Origin: Paenibacillus_AP thailandensis
GTDB lineage: Bacteria; Bacillota; Bacilli; Paenibacillales; Paenibacillaceae
NCBI RefSeq assembly: GCF_042685365.1
Contig: NZ_JBHUMY010000008.1
Coordinates: 1-64,000, forward strand
Length of the DNA: 64,000 nt
Reading direction: 5' to 3'
A program made the position numbers and the translations under genes. Positions within the stretch are counted from its first letter, which is position 1. Each line of letters starts with the position of its first letter. The notes under the pieces are model-generated. The model was not told the DNA's origin. It made no database searches and saw only the letters and a program-made list of their open reading frames with translations. Positions 17,172 to 26,190 of the stretch are shown here, piece after piece.

Positions 17172-17208
17172 AAAAAACCCGCCTTCGGCGTACAGCCTTG
17201 GGCGGGTT
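17172..17208 (-). terminator. Terminator of xylAB
   Basis: Arms AACCCGCC and GGCGGGTT with a T-run at the minus-strand 3' side. It lies about 75 bp past the xylB stop. Confidence 0.85.
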
Positions 17209-17282
17209 CTTGAGCGTATTATTGTGCAGCTTGCAAGAGAGCTTATGACGATGCGGGAGCCTGCAGGCAACCGCCCCGCCGA

Positions 17283-18779
17283 CTACCCCCGGAATGCCGC
17301 CAGTTCGGCGTTCAGTCCGCGAGTCGCGCCGTACACTTGCTGGTATACGCGGAACAGCTTGCCGTAGACGGCAGCCGCCTCCGCATTCGGCTTGTACGAG
17401 CGCGCATGCTTGACGAAGCTTGCGGCGCAATCGTCGAGGCTGGCGAACCAGCCGCAGCCGTAAGCCGCCAGCATGGCCGCGCCAAGGCCCGGGCCTTGCT
17501 CGTTCTCGAGCGCGACGACCTCGGCGCCGAAAATATCGGCCTGCATTTGCAGCCAGACCGGATTTTGCGCGCCTCCGCCGATCGAGACGATTTGGTCGAC
17601 CGACTTGCCCGCCTGGCGGAACATATCGACCGACTCGTGCAGCGAGAACGTAATGCCCTCCATAACCGCGCGGGCGAAATGCTTCCGCTCGTGCGAGCCG
17701 TCGATGCCGATGAAGCTGCCGCGGATCGTCGAATCCGCATGCGGCGTCCGTTCGCCGACGAGGTACGGCGTGAACAGCAGGCCGTTCGAGCCCGGCTTCA
17801 CGTCGCCGACGCCGGCCAGCAGCTCGTCGAACGATTCGCCCGGGGCGAACGTCTTCTTGAACCAGCTGAGGCTGTAGCCGGCCGCAAGCGTTACGCCCAT
17901 CGCGTAGAAGGCGTCCTCTTTGCCGTGGTTGAAGAAATGAACCTTGCCGGCAAAATCTTTCGTTTTGTCGTTCTCATACGACAAAATGACGCCGGACGTG
18001 CCGATGCTGCATAGCGTGAGGCCTTCGCTTAAGATGCCTGCGCCGATCGCGCCGCAGGCGTTGTCCGCGCCGCCGGCGAACACCTTCGTCGCCGGCGACA
18101 GACCGGTCCGCTCGGCAATCTGCGGCAGCAGCGTGCCGACGAGGCCGTGCGATTCGACGAGCGGCGGGCAGAAGCCGGCGTCAAGGTTAAACGCTGCGAG
18201 CACTTCGTCGCTCCAGCGCTTGCCCGCTACGTCGAGCAGCAGCGTGCCCGCTGCGTCGGAGTAATCCATGTGCAGCTCGCCGGTCAGGCGGTAGCGCACG
18301 TAATCTTTCGGCAGGACGAAGATCGCGGCCTGCGCGAAAGCTTCGGGTTCGTGCTCGCGAACCCACAAAATTTTCGGCAGCGTGAAGCCTTCCAGCGCCG
18401 GATTGCGGGTGACGCTCAGCAGCTTGCCGCCAAGCGTCGCTTCGATCTCGCGGCACTGCGCCGTCGTGCGCGTGTCGTTCCACAGGATGGCGTTCCGCAC
18501 GGGCTCGCCTTCCTTGTTCAGCAGCACCAGGCCGTGCATTTGGCCGGAGAAGCTGACGCCTTCGATATCGGCGGCCGATACGCCGCCTTGCGAAGCGAGC
18601 TCCTTCAGCGCCTCAACGGTCGCTTCCACCCAATCGTCCGGACGCTGCTCGCTCCAGCCGGAATGCTCGTGGAACAGCGGGTAGCTGCGGGACGCTTCTC
18701 CCGCAACTACGCCGTTCTGGTCTACCAGCAGCGCCTTGACGGCGCTTGTTCCGAGGTCAATCCCAATGACATAAGGCAT
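17283..18779 (-). CDS. xylB: Xylulokinase
   Basis: 498 residues, FGGY kinase: ATP + D-xylulose to xylulose-5-phosphate, feeding the pentose phosphate pathway. Seen are IGIDLGTSAVKALLVD at the N-terminus, GVSFSGQMHGLVLL, NDTRTTAQC, LPKDYVRYRLTGE, DYSDAAGTLLLD, GGADNACGAIGAG, GERTPHAD and SIGGGAQNPVWLQMQADIFG. It starts 20 bp after xylA behind GGAGG, so the two form an operon controlled by XylR and catabolite repression. Confidence 0.97.
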   Translation of the reverse strand: MPYVIGIDLGTSAVKALLVDQNGVVAGEASRSYPLFHEHSGWSEQRPDDWVEATVEALKELASQGGVSAADIEGVSFSGQMHGLVLLNKEGEPVRNAILWNDTRTTAQCREIEATLGGKLLSVTRNPALEGFTLPKILWVREHEPEAFAQAAIFVLPKDYVRYRLTGELHMDYSDAAGTLLLDVAGKRWSDEVLAAFNLDAGFCPPLVESHGLVGTLLPQIAERTGLSPATKVFAGGADNACGAIGAGILSEGLTLCSIGTSGVILSYENDKTKDFAGKVHFFNHGKEDAFYAMGVTLAAGYSLSWFKKTFAPGESFDELLAGVGDVKPGSNGLLFTPYLVGERTPHADSTIRGSFIGIDGSHERKHFARAVMEGITFSLHESVDMFRQAGKSVDQIVSIGGGAQNPVWLQMQADIFGAEVVALENEQGPGLGAAMLAAYGCGWFASLDDCAASFVKHARSYKPNAEAAAVYGKLFRVYQQVYGATRGLNAELAAFRG

Positions 18780-18799
18780 GCCGGTTAAGACCTCCTATA

Positions 18800-20113
18800 T
18801 TATACGCTGAAAATAATTTCGTTCAGGACGTGTTTGATGCGCTCCAGACGGCCGGATTCGGTCCGGACTGCGCTGTTTTGCAGCGCGTATTGCTCCAGCG
18901 ATGCAAGCGTCGCTTTGCCGGATACGATGTCCGCGCCGATGCCTTCCTTGAAGCTGCGGTAGCGGTTCTCGATAATGCCGTCGATGACGCGCTCTTCGAT
19001 CAGCTTCGCAGCCGCCTTGAGGCCCCAGGCGAAGCTGTCCATGCCGGCGATATGCGCGTACACCAGATCCTCCAGCTCGAACGAGCCGCGGCGCACTTTC
19101 GCGTCGAAGTTTACGCCGCCGCGGCCGAGACCGCCGGCTTTCAGCACTTCGTACATCGCCAGCGTCGTCGCGTACAGGTCGGTCGGGAACTCGTCCGTAT
19201 CCCAGCCAAGCAGGTAGTCGCCTTGGTTCGCGTCGAGCGAGCCAAGCATGCCGTTGATTGCCGCCACGCGGATTTCATGCTCGAACGTGTGGCCGGCCAG
19301 CGTCGCGTGGTTCGCTTCGAGATTCAGCTTGAACTTGTCTTGCAGGCCGTATTTTTGCAGGAACGCGATCGTCGTAGCCGCGTCGAAGTCGTATTGGTGC
19401 TTCGTCGGCTCCTTCGGCTTCGGCTCGATCAGGAATTGCGCGTCGAAGCCGATCTCGTTCGCGTAATCGATCGCCATCCGGTACAGGCGCGCCAGGTTAT
19501 CCAGCTCGAAGCCCATATCCGTGTTCAGCAGCGTTTCGTAGCCTTCGCGGCCGCCCCAGAATACGTAGTTTTCGGCGCCGAGCTCTTTGCCGACCTCAAG
19601 CCCTTTCTTCACTTGCGCAGCGGCATAAGCGTATACGCCGGCGTTTACGGCCGTGCCTGCGCCGTGCACATAACGCGGATTGGAGAACATGTTCGCCGTG
19701 TTCCAGAGCAGTTTTTTGCCGGTCGCTTTCATGTTGTCCTTGATTTGGGCAACGATAACGTCGAGGTTTTTGTTCGTTTCGGCCAGCGTGCTGCCTTCCG
19801 GCGCGATGTCGACGTCATGGAAGCAGAAGTAAGGAATGTTCAGCTTCTCCATAAATTCGAAGTTCGCTTCCACGCGCAGCTTCGCGCGGTCCAGACCGTC
19901 GTATTTGTCCCATTCGCGGTCTGCGGTGCCTACGCCGAACGGGTCGGAACCGGTAGCGACATAAGTGTGCCAATAAGCGACGGCGAAACGGAGATGTTCT
20001 TCCATCGTTTTGCCCAGCACGACTTCGCTAGGGTTGTAGCGTTTGAACGCAAACGGATTGTCGGAGCCTTTGCCTTCGAATTTGATCGTTGGAATATGGC
20101 TGAATACGGACAT
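18800..20113 (-). CDS. xylA: Xylose isomerase
   Basis: 437 residues: D-xylose to D-xylulose, divalent-metal dependent, tetrameric TIM barrel. Visible features are FHDVDIAPEG with the catalytic His, the WGGREGYE strand, the metal-site segment LIEPKPKEPTKHQYD, NLEANHATLAGHTFEHE and GSLDANQGD. SD AAAGGAGG precedes the start. First gene of xylAB, divergent from xylR. Confidence 0.98.
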   Translation of the reverse strand: MSVFSHIPTIKFEGKGSDNPFAFKRYNPSEVVLGKTMEEHLRFAVAYWHTYVATGSDPFGVGTADREWDKYDGLDRAKLRVEANFEFMEKLNIPYFCFHDVDIAPEGSTLAETNKNLDVIVAQIKDNMKATGKKLLWNTANMFSNPRYVHGAGTAVNAGVYAYAAAQVKKGLEVGKELGAENYVFWGGREGYETLLNTDMGFELDNLARLYRMAIDYANEIGFDAQFLIEPKPKEPTKHQYDFDAATTIAFLQKYGLQDKFKLNLEANHATLAGHTFEHEIRVAAINGMLGSLDANQGDYLLGWDTDEFPTDLYATTLAMYEVLKAGGLGRGGVNFDAKVRRGSFELEDLVYAHIAGMDSFAWGLKAAAKLIEERVIDGIIENRYRSFKEGIGADIVSGKATLASLEQYALQNSAVRTESGRLERIKHVLNEIIFSV

Positions 20114-20174
20114 GGGTAAAATCCTCCTTTAAGTTGGCGGAGCTTGCGAACAAGCCCCGAAAATAAGTGATTGG

Positions 20175-20188
20175 TGTAAACGTCTCCA
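20175..20188 (-). promoter_or_regulatory. cre-like site at the xylA start
   Basis: TGGAGACGTTTACA on the minus strand matches the cre consensus except for one base. It overlaps the expected transcription start of xylA. Confidence 0.5.
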
Positions 20189-20190
20189 TA

Positions 20191-20220
20191 AGAATAACAT
20201 GCCGAGACTTAGTTTGTCTA
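20191..20220 (-). promoter_or_regulatory. xylA promoter
   Basis: -35 TAGACA (20220-20215), 18-bp spacer, -10 TATTCT (20196-20191). The -35 lies inside the xyl operator. Confidence 0.65.
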
Positions 20221-20235
20221 TTAAACAAACAAAGT
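20207..20235. promoter_or_regulatory. XylR operator (xylO)
   Basis: Inverted arms ACTTAGTTTGT and ACAAACAAAGT (10 of 11 pairs) around a 7-bp centre. The half-site TTAGTTTGT is that of the known Bacillus xyl operator. Bound XylR would block xylA and probably xylR. Confidence 0.85.
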
Positions 20236-20307
20236 TTTTATGTTAAAATCGATTTATCCTTGTTACAATGGGACGCGAACGGAATGAACGGAACGGAGGA
20301 CAAGCTG

Positions 20308-21480
20308 TTGGCTAAGAAACAGACAGGAGATCTTGCTTTCATCAAAAAAATGAACACGTCGATCGTGCTGGATGCCGTAATCAAGCATGCGCCGCTCTCC
20401 CGCGCCCAAATATCGGAGCGGACCGGTCTGAACAAAGCGACCGTCTCCAGCCTGGTGCAGGATTTGCTGGACGGCGATCTGATAACGGAGACCGGTCCCG
20501 GGGAATCGAGCGGCGGCCGAAAGCCCGTCATGCTCGCGTTTAACGCGACGGCCGGCTATGCGGTCGGGATCGATCTCGGCGTCAATTATATTCGCGGCGT
20601 CCTTGCCGATCTGGACGGCAGCGCCGTTGCCGAGCAGGAGCTGGAACTGAAGCGGCACGAGCCGGAGTATGCTCTTTCCGAGCTGATATCCTGCATCGAG
20701 CGGTTGATCGCCGCAGCGCCGGCCAGCCGCTACGGGGTCGTCGGCATCGGCATGGGCGTCCCCGGCATCGTAAACGACTCCGGCGACATCCTGTTCGCTC
20801 CGAACATGGAGTGGCGCAGCGTGGAGCTCCGCCGGATGCTGGAGGAGCGCTTCTCCATCCCGGTGACGATCGACAACGAAGCGAATGCGGGAGCGCAAGG
20901 CGAGCAGAAGTACGGCGCGGGACGCGGCATCGCGCATCAGATTTACGTCAGCGTCGGAATCGGCATCGGTACCGGCATTATTTTGAATAAAGAGCTGTAC
21001 AAAGGGGCTTCCGGCTTCTCCGGCGAGCTTGGCCACCTTTCGATCGAATACGACGGCAAGCCGTGCCGCTGCGGCAACCGGGGCTGCTGGGAGCTGTACG
21101 CCTCCGAGAACGCGCTGCTCACGCGCGCATCGGAGCTTGGTCTCGGCGAATACCGCTCCTTAAGCAAGCTGATCCAGGCGGCCGATGCGGGCGACGAGCG
21201 GGTGCGCCAGCTGTTCCGGTCGATCGGCGTCTATCTCGGAACCGGCATCGCGAACATTATTAACGTGTTTAACCCGGACGTCGTCATTATCGGCAACCGG
21301 ATGAGCCGGGCGAAAGCCTGGCTCGAGGAAGCCGTCCGGGACGAAGTGTCCCGCCGGACGCTGCCTTACCACCGGGAACGGGTTCGGCTGACGTTCGCCG
21401 AGCTGCAGGACCGTTCGGCGGTGCGCGGCGCGGCCCATTACGCGATCAGCCGGTTTTTCGCCCGAATCAAAAGCATGTAG
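20308..21480 (+). CDS. xylR: Xylose-responsive ROK-family repressor
   Basis: 390 residues from a TTG at 20308, chosen because GGAGG sits 8 bases before it and because this N-terminus (AKKQTGDLAFIKKMN) aligns with B. subtilis XylR. An in-frame ATG at 20284 would add 8 residues. Winged HTH at ~20-70 (APLSRAQISERTGLNKATVSS), then the ROK sugar-kinase-like domain: GIDLGVNYIRGVLADLDG, GVPGIVNDSG, IDNEANAGAQGE, GIGTGIILN, GELGHLSI, and zinc-type CRCGNRGCWE. Represses xylAB; xylose relieves it. Confidence 0.95.
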   Translation: MAKKQTGDLAFIKKMNTSIVLDAVIKHAPLSRAQISERTGLNKATVSSLVQDLLDGDLITETGPGESSGGRKPVMLAFNATAGYAVGIDLGVNYIRGVLADLDGSAVAEQELELKRHEPEYALSELISCIERLIAAAPASRYGVVGIGMGVPGIVNDSGDILFAPNMEWRSVELRRMLEERFSIPVTIDNEANAGAQGEQKYGAGRGIAHQIYVSVGIGIGTGIILNKELYKGASGFSGELGHLSIEYDGKPCRCGNRGCWELYASENALLTRASELGLGEYRSLSKLIQAADAGDERVRQLFRSIGVYLGTGIANIINVFNPDVVIIGNRMSRAKAWLEEAVRDEVSRRTLPYHRERVRLTFAELQDRSAVRGAAHYAISRFFARIKSM

Positions 21481-21613
21481 CTCAGCCAAGGCCGGCTCAA
21501 GATAGTCGACCGCGTTCAGAGCAAAAGGCACATTCCCCGGTTTCCGTCATAAACTGATAGAAGCTACTGCATTCGCTTGTTGCCCGGCTCGCCGGGGAAA
21601 GGAGCCGCATGCC

Positions 21614-21829
21614 ATGATGAAGCTTCTGACGCAATATGTGCGCCTGAACTTTTGGCTCGCCCTGATCTGGATCGTGCTGCTCGCCTATGACGGCACGCTT
21701 TCTCCGGTTACGGGCGCTTTGCTCGCCGACGCTTCGTTGTTCGGCTTAATTAACGCGGGAAAGCTGGCAAGCACTTTCATCGGCCGAAACGGCGGCGCAT
21801 CCGATAACGGGCAGCGCCACCACTTGTAA
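21614..21829 (+). CDS. Small single- or two-span membrane protein, unknown
   Basis: 71 residues, starting at ATG 21614 (or 21617) after AAAGGAG. A clear hydrophobic segment spans ~10-26 (LNFWLALIWIVLLAYDG), with a second weaker one at ~30-52. The tail is hydrophilic (NGGASDNGQRHHL). Monocistronic, followed by a strong terminator. No family recognised. Confidence 0.55.
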   Translation: MMKLLTQYVRLNFWLALIWIVLLAYDGTLSPVTGALLADASLFGLINAGKLASTFIGRNGGASDNGQRHHL

Positions 21830-21851
21830 ATCCTATTTTCCGTATGCAAAG

Positions 21852-21883
21852 AAAGGTGCCGTCCTTGTCAAGAACGGCACCTT
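21852..21883. terminator. Terminator between convergent genes
   Basis: Arms AAAGGTGCCGT and ACGGCACCTTT, with inner CTTG/CAAG pairing and a short T-run on the plus side. Confidence 0.75.
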
Positions 21884-21922
21884 TGTCGCGCGAAGCGCTG
21901 TGGTCTATATGCAGGGATCCGG

Positions 21923-23251
21923 TTACGCCGGCTCGATCTCCGCCAGCGCCTCCATCTCCTCTTCTTTCTGAATAATAAGCTCCACTTTTTTGATCCGGTT
22001 TTTGCCTACCTCCCGGACGATAAAGCGCAAATTCTCGTGGTGATATTCCTTGCCCGGCTTCGGCTCGCGGACATGAATGTACAGGAATCCGCCGACCGTA
22101 TCGACCTCTTCCTCGTCGAACGCAACGCCCGTCAAATCCGCAAGATCGTCCAGCGATACTTTGCCGTCAAGCAAATAGCAATTCTCTTCCAGCTTCTCGA
22201 TTTCTTTGCGCTCGTCCTGGTCGAACTCGTCGCGGATATCGCCTACGATTTCTTCCAGAATGTCCTCGATCGTAATGAGTCCGGACGTGCCGCCGTATTC
22301 GTCCATCAGAATCGCGATATGAACGCGCTCCTGCTGCATCCGCTTCAGCAGCTGCTTGACCGGAATCACTTCGGGAACGGTCAGCACCGGGTGGATCAAG
22401 CTTTTGAAGTCGATCCCCTTGTCCGCGTCGTATTCGAGGAACAGCTGCTTCGTGTTGATCATGCCCACGATGTTGTCCTTGCTGTCCGTCGCCACCGGGA
22501 AACGCGTATATTGTTCCTTGCGGATGATCTCCAGGTTTTCGTCAAACGATTTGTTTGTATATAAGGCCACCATATCGGTACGCGGAACCATGATTTCCTT
22601 CGCGAGCATTTCGTCAAAGGCGAAAATCCGGCTCACATATCCGTATTCGGTCGTATTGATTTTGCCGCTTTCCAGGCTCTCCGACAAAATAATTTGAATC
22701 TCTTCCTCGGAGTGCGCCTCTTCCTTCTCGCTCGCCGGCTTCAGGCCGAAAATCCGCACAAGCCCGTTCGCCGAGCCGTTAAGCAGCCAGATGAACGGAT
22801 ACATAACTTTATGGAACGCGATAATCGGTTTGGCGAACAAAAAGCTGATCGCCTCGGCCTTTTGAATGGCAAGCGTCTTTGGCGCAAGCTCGCCGATCAC
22901 GACGTGCAGATACGTTACGATAACGAATGCGACAATGAAAGCTGCAAGATGGCTGATTTCTCCGTTCAGGTGCAATCTCTCGAACAAAGGCTCAAGCAAT
23001 TTCGCTACGGTCGGTTCGCCCAGCCAGCCGAGGCCAAGCGCGGTAATCGTAATACCGAGCTGACAGGCGGACAAATAAGCGTCAAGATTGCTGGTCACTC
23101 TTTGCACGGCGAGAGCGTTCTTTTTGCCTTCCAGAACAAGCTGATCGACACGGCTGGAACGCAGTCGTATGATCGCAAATTCCGTCGCAACGAAAAACGC
23201 CGACAGCAAAATTAGAACTGCAAACAAGAACAGATTAAATCCTATACCCAT
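21923..23251 (-). CDS. CNNM/DUF21 and CBS domain membrane protein (hemolysin-C/CorC family)
   Basis: 442 residues. DUF21/CNNM membrane domain ~1-195 with about four hydrophobic spans (FNLFLFAVLILLSAFFVATEF and later). A tandem CBS pair at ~205-335 (IMVPRTDMVALYTN; EYGGTSGLITIEDILEEIVGDI). C-terminal CorC/HlyC domain at ~345-430 (DDLADLTGVAFDEEEVDTVGGFLY). Members in Bacillus and Staphylococcus are linked to Mg2+ export or resistance; older names call them hemolysins. Single gene with SD AAAGGA. Confidence 0.9.
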   Translation of the reverse strand: MGIGFNLFLFAVLILLSAFFVATEFAIIRLRSSRVDQLVLEGKKNALAVQRVTSNLDAYLSACQLGITITALGLGWLGEPTVAKLLEPLFERLHLNGEISHLAAFIVAFVIVTYLHVVIGELAPKTLAIQKAEAISFLFAKPIIAFHKVMYPFIWLLNGSANGLVRIFGLKPASEKEEAHSEEEIQIILSESLESGKINTTEYGYVSRIFAFDEMLAKEIMVPRTDMVALYTNKSFDENLEIIRKEQYTRFPVATDSKDNIVGMINTKQLFLEYDADKGIDFKSLIHPVLTVPEVIPVKQLLKRMQQERVHIAILMDEYGGTSGLITIEDILEEIVGDIRDEFDQDERKEIEKLEENCYLLDGKVSLDDLADLTGVAFDEEEVDTVGGFLYIHVREPKPGKEYHHENLRFIVREVGKNRIKKVELIIQKEEEMEALAEIEPA

Positions 23252-23484
23252 TTTCGGTTTTCACAATCCTTTTATATTTAGATTTTAAGTTCTTATGAAC
23301 TAATATAACGAACTTGAAGCTCCGTCATCAACCTTCCAATCCGGCCGCTTCCGGCAGCAATTGTCTGAATTCGGGTAATTTTCGGGTTAAGCGAACGATT
23401 ATCTTTTATTATCGAAGCTTTACAAGCCGTTTTCGGAGGCGTATGATGTGGTCATATGAACTTGAAATACGAGGAGGGGGGCAT

Positions 23485-24246
23485 ATGGAATCCTTTACTC
23501 TTACTCGAAAAGACATGGCTCGCCTGCTGCTAGCGTTAAACGGCGATAACGGCGGAAATCCGCTGCAAGTGCTGCAGTGCGCCTGGATGAGAAATCATCA
23601 GGGCGACGCCGACAACCGGAAAGCCGCGCCCGCCTTTCTATCGGCGGCATTGCCCCCGGTTGTCGAAAAGCTGATCAAGGGAACGCGCGTCAAAGGGTTT
23701 TCCTTGCAGGAAATCGCCGCTCTCGGAAGGCTGATCGAATACTCGAGCTTGTCGATTACCGCCATGCAAAATTGGGTGAAACGCGACTTTAAGGAATATT
23801 TCGATTCGCCTAAAGTCGGGAAGAAATATTCGATTAATCAAGCCGCATTGCTGTTTATAATAGACGATTTGAAAGGCAATTTGGACTTCGAGTCGATACG
23901 CAAGCTGTTTTGCATCGTATTCAACAAGCCGGAGGACGAGTCCGACGATCTTATTTGCCCCGTCAGCCTGTACGAAGCGTACTCCGCCTTGTTCGAGAAG
24001 CTGGACGCCAACAACGACCAGTTGATGGATACGGCGGGCTTCGTCAGCGACAGCAGGAAACAGGATTTCGTCACGGAGAACGTCGTCCTGGCCGCGGCCG
24101 ACCAATGCGCCGCCAAGCTGCCCGAGCTGACGGCCAAGCAGCGGGAGGCGGTACGCAACTTCCTGTTTATCGCCGCCATATCGATCCAGACGGCTTATTT
24201 CCATTCCGTATCGCGGCGGTATTTTAACGCCACGATGTTTTTGTAG
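23485..24246 (+). CDS. DUF1836 family protein
   Basis: 253 residues from the ATG at 23485, which follows GAGGAGGGGGG; an upstream in-frame ATG at 23314 lacks a site. Contains the pattern typical of DUF1836: FSLQEIAALGRLIEYSSLSITAMQ, NWVKRDFKEYFDSPKVGKKYSINQAALLFIIDDLK. This looks like a MerR-type winged helix in its first half. The second half is helical. Probably a cytoplasmic DNA-binding protein; targets unknown. Monocistronic. Confidence 0.75.
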   Translation: MESFTLTRKDMARLLLALNGDNGGNPLQVLQCAWMRNHQGDADNRKAAPAFLSAALPPVVEKLIKGTRVKGFSLQEIAALGRLIEYSSLSITAMQNWVKRDFKEYFDSPKVGKKYSINQAALLFIIDDLKGNLDFESIRKLFCIVFNKPEDESDDLICPVSLYEAYSALFEKLDANNDQLMDTAGFVSDSRKQDFVTENVVLAAADQCAAKLPELTAKQREAVRNFLFIAAISIQTAYFHSVSRRYFNATMFL

Positions 24247-24290
24247 TAATAATCGATTCGCGTTCGAGGCCGATATCGCGGCCGGAACGG

Positions 24291-24332
24291 AAAGCGGGGG
24301 CGTCCTTTCGCTGAAAGGGGCGCCCCCGCTTT
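24291..24332. terminator. Bidirectional terminator
   Basis: Arms AAAGCGGGGGCG and CGCCCCCGCTTT, with CCTTTC/GAAAGG continuing the stem. It lies between convergent genes. Confidence 0.8.
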
Positions 24333-24351
24333 ACATGTTTCCGGGCAGCGG

Positions 24352-24837
24352 TCACACCTCTTGCCCGCTTAACGTTTTTTCGTAGATCAGAATCGTTTTG
24401 CCGCGGTCGTTCAGCTTTGTCGTTACATATTCGAAGCCGTGCCGGGTCCAAAACCGGAGCGCGGGCTCGTTTTCCCGGATGATGCCGATGCGGAACCGTT
24501 CCGCTTTTCTCTCTTTCATGACGTGGATGTACGTCTCCAGCATTCGGCTGCCGTAACCTTGCCGCTGCAGCTTCTTGTCCACCTGCAGCAGCCCGAGCCA
24601 CGGACAACCGTCCTTCGGATTCCGCATCAGAAAGTCCAATATCCCGACGTATTGCGGACCATCCTTGACGAGGTATCGCTCCGCTCCCATTTCGGCCGAT
24701 TGTTTGTTTTCAAGCGCCACCTCCTCTTCGGTCAACGTCTCATGATCGACGGATATAAGATTAAAGAAAGCGTCCGAATTCAAAATATCCATCTCGATGC
24801 GCGACGGGGAGGTACCCGTTTCCTCTAATTGAAGCAT
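24352..24837 (-). CDS. GNAT-family N-acetyltransferase
   Basis: 161 residues. The acetyl-CoA pyrophosphate loop is seen as QRQGYGSRMLETYI; preceding strand CPWLGLLQVDKKL, and the final strand has RFWTRHGFEYVTTK, as in GNAT enzymes. The acceptor substrate is unknown. SD GGAGGGAG. Last gene of an operon with the GIY-YIG protein (12-bp gap) and the DUF2087 regulator. Confidence 0.88.
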   Translation of the reverse strand: MLQLEETGTSPSRIEMDILNSDAFFNLISVDHETLTEEEVALENKQSAEMGAERYLVKDGPQYVGILDFLMRNPKDGCPWLGLLQVDKKLQRQGYGSRMLETYIHVMKERKAERFRIGIIRENEPALRFWTRHGFEYVTTKLNDRGKTILIYEKTLSGQEV

Positions 24838-24849
24838 AACCGCTCCCTC

Positions 24850-25263
24850 CTATCTGACGTTGTAGCCGTTCGGGACGAAGCTGTCAAGCTGCTCGATCCA
24901 CGACTTCTCTTTCTTCGCGACCTCCTTGCGGTAGCGGCGCATGATTTCCACGCCTTGCCCTTCGATCGCCGGATTCAGCACATCCTTGTAATCATGCGTA
25001 AGCTTCTCTTCCGTCTTCAACTTTTCCAACACTTCGAATCGAAAAGCTTCGCACCCGTATTCGTTCCAGTCCGCCTGCAGCTCCTTGTTCTCGTGAGTCC
25101 CAAGCTCAAGCCCGAACCGCTCGCGGTTCCAAGCCCCTTCCAAATTCGTCGAAGACCCGATCAATCGGCGCCCGTTCATTAGATTCGTAATGGAATAAAC
25201 GCCCATCTCCCTGGGCTTCTCCTGGTAGCTTTCCACCATTCGCTTGCGCTGTTCTTTATTCAT
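24850..25263 (-). CDS. GIY-YIG nuclease family protein
   Basis: 137 residues. The motif pair reads GVY (residues ~21-23) and LIG (~34-36, Leu for Tyr), then the expected Arg (NRERF), the Glu of FEVLEKL and a C-terminal Asn (GYNVR). It is a compact stand-alone domain with no targeting domain, as in small bacterial GIY-YIG proteins of unsettled function. The Y-to-L change in the second motif may affect catalysis. Middle gene of a three-gene operon. Confidence 0.85.
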   Translation of the reverse strand: MNKEQRKRMVESYQEKPREMGVYSITNLMNGRRLIGSSTNLEGAWNRERFGLELGTHENKELQADWNEYGCEAFRFEVLEKLKTEEKLTHDYKDVLNPAIEGQGVEIMRRYRKEVAKKEKSWIEQLDSFVPNGYNVR

Positions 25264-25286
25264 CGTCCCTCACCTCAAGTTATGTT

Positions 25287-26057
25287 CTAGCCTTTCACCC
25301 AATAAGCGCTGCAGTCGTCCGTCCGGTCCAAATAGCCGTATTCGATCAAATAGCGGCGAAGCGTCACGTAATCTTCTTTATAGAATTGCTTCAGCCGCTC
25401 GTTCACTTCCTTCTCCGAATACGTTCTCCCCTTCTCGAAATAAGAAGCGATATGCCGCAAGATCGCGATCTTCCTCTTCTCCTTGCGAGGGAAGGTGGTT
25501 AGCGGACCGTCCGGCCCTTCCGGAAAATATTGCTTCATCAGCTTCGCGTATTCCTCTTCGGTAATCGCATACCGCTCGTCGACCTGCGTGGCGGTCGGAT
25601 GGATCGGGACGAAACGCGGCGCATCCGGCGAAGCCCCGCTTTCCATCAGCTCCATCACCGCAAGAAACAGCTTCGCTTGCTTCGCCTTCTCCTTGAGCAC
25701 GAACCGGTGATTGCGGATCGTCGAAGCGCTGCCGGAGCCCGCGCGCTTGACGATTTCGGCGTCGGTAAGTCCCATGGCGAAATCGCGGATCAAGCTTTTT
25801 TGCAAATCGGTCAGTCCCGTCGCCTTCTTGTCAAGAGCCAGAAGCGCGGACAGCATGGAGCCGTGCGCGGCTTCGATATGGTAAGCGGCGTATTTGCGCG
25901 CTTCGTACATGCGGTCGTCGACGCCCGGGACGCGATAGACCGCCCCTTCCTCGAACTGCTCGCCGCAAACGAGGCATTCGTACCGTTCGTTCGCCGGGTC
26001 GTAACGAAAGCCTCTCTTCAAGTCGTCCAGACGAACCGAACCGTCATATATCAACAT
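25287..26057 (-). CDS. DUF2087 transcriptional regulator with zinc-binding N-terminus
   Basis: 256 residues from the ATG at 26057. An upstream ATG at 26129 falls inside the promoter and is rejected. The N-terminus carries a C2H2-like zinc site (YECLVCGEQF ... AAYHIEAAHG, ~19-62). Residues ~75-130 hold a LuxR-like HTH (LTDLQKSLIRDFAMGLTDAEI then SASTIRNHRFVLKEKAKQ). The C-terminal ~70 residues are DUF2087 (FPRKEKRKIAILRHIASYFEKG to YLIEYGYLDRTDDCSAYWV). First gene of the operon with GIY-YIG and GNAT genes (23-bp gap). Confidence 0.85.
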   Translation of the reverse strand: MLIYDGSVRLDDLKRGFRYDPANERYECLVCGEQFEEGAVYRVPGVDDRMYEARKYAAYHIEAAHGSMLSALLALDKKATGLTDLQKSLIRDFAMGLTDAEIVKRAGSGSASTIRNHRFVLKEKAKQAKLFLAVMELMESGASPDAPRFVPIHPTATQVDERYAITEEEYAKLMKQYFPEGPDGPLTTFPRKEKRKIAILRHIASYFEKGRTYSEKEVNERLKQFYKEDYVTLRRYLIEYGYLDRTDDCSAYWVKG

Positions 26058-26100
26058 AATAAACAAACACCTCTGCATTTCGTTTGATAATAATATAGAC

Positions 26101-26129
26101 ATTATATGATTATGTTTTGTTTTTGGCAA
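26101..26129 (-). promoter_or_regulatory. Promoter of the DUF2087/GIY-YIG/GNAT operon
   Basis: -35 TTGCCA (26129-26124), 17-bp spacer, -10 TATAAT (26106-26101). An inverted repeat AACTGT/ACAGTT lies just upstream (~26130-26156). Confidence 0.8.
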
Positions 26130-26190
26130 CTGTTGTTGTTTTAATCCGCCACAGTTATCCCCCTTTTCCCCCTTTTCCCACTTTTCCGAA

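Noticed and set aside
18830..20119. 429-residue open frame antisense to xylA
   Set aside because: Mirror of a highly conserved gene; composition is Arg/Val/Gln-rich with no domain.
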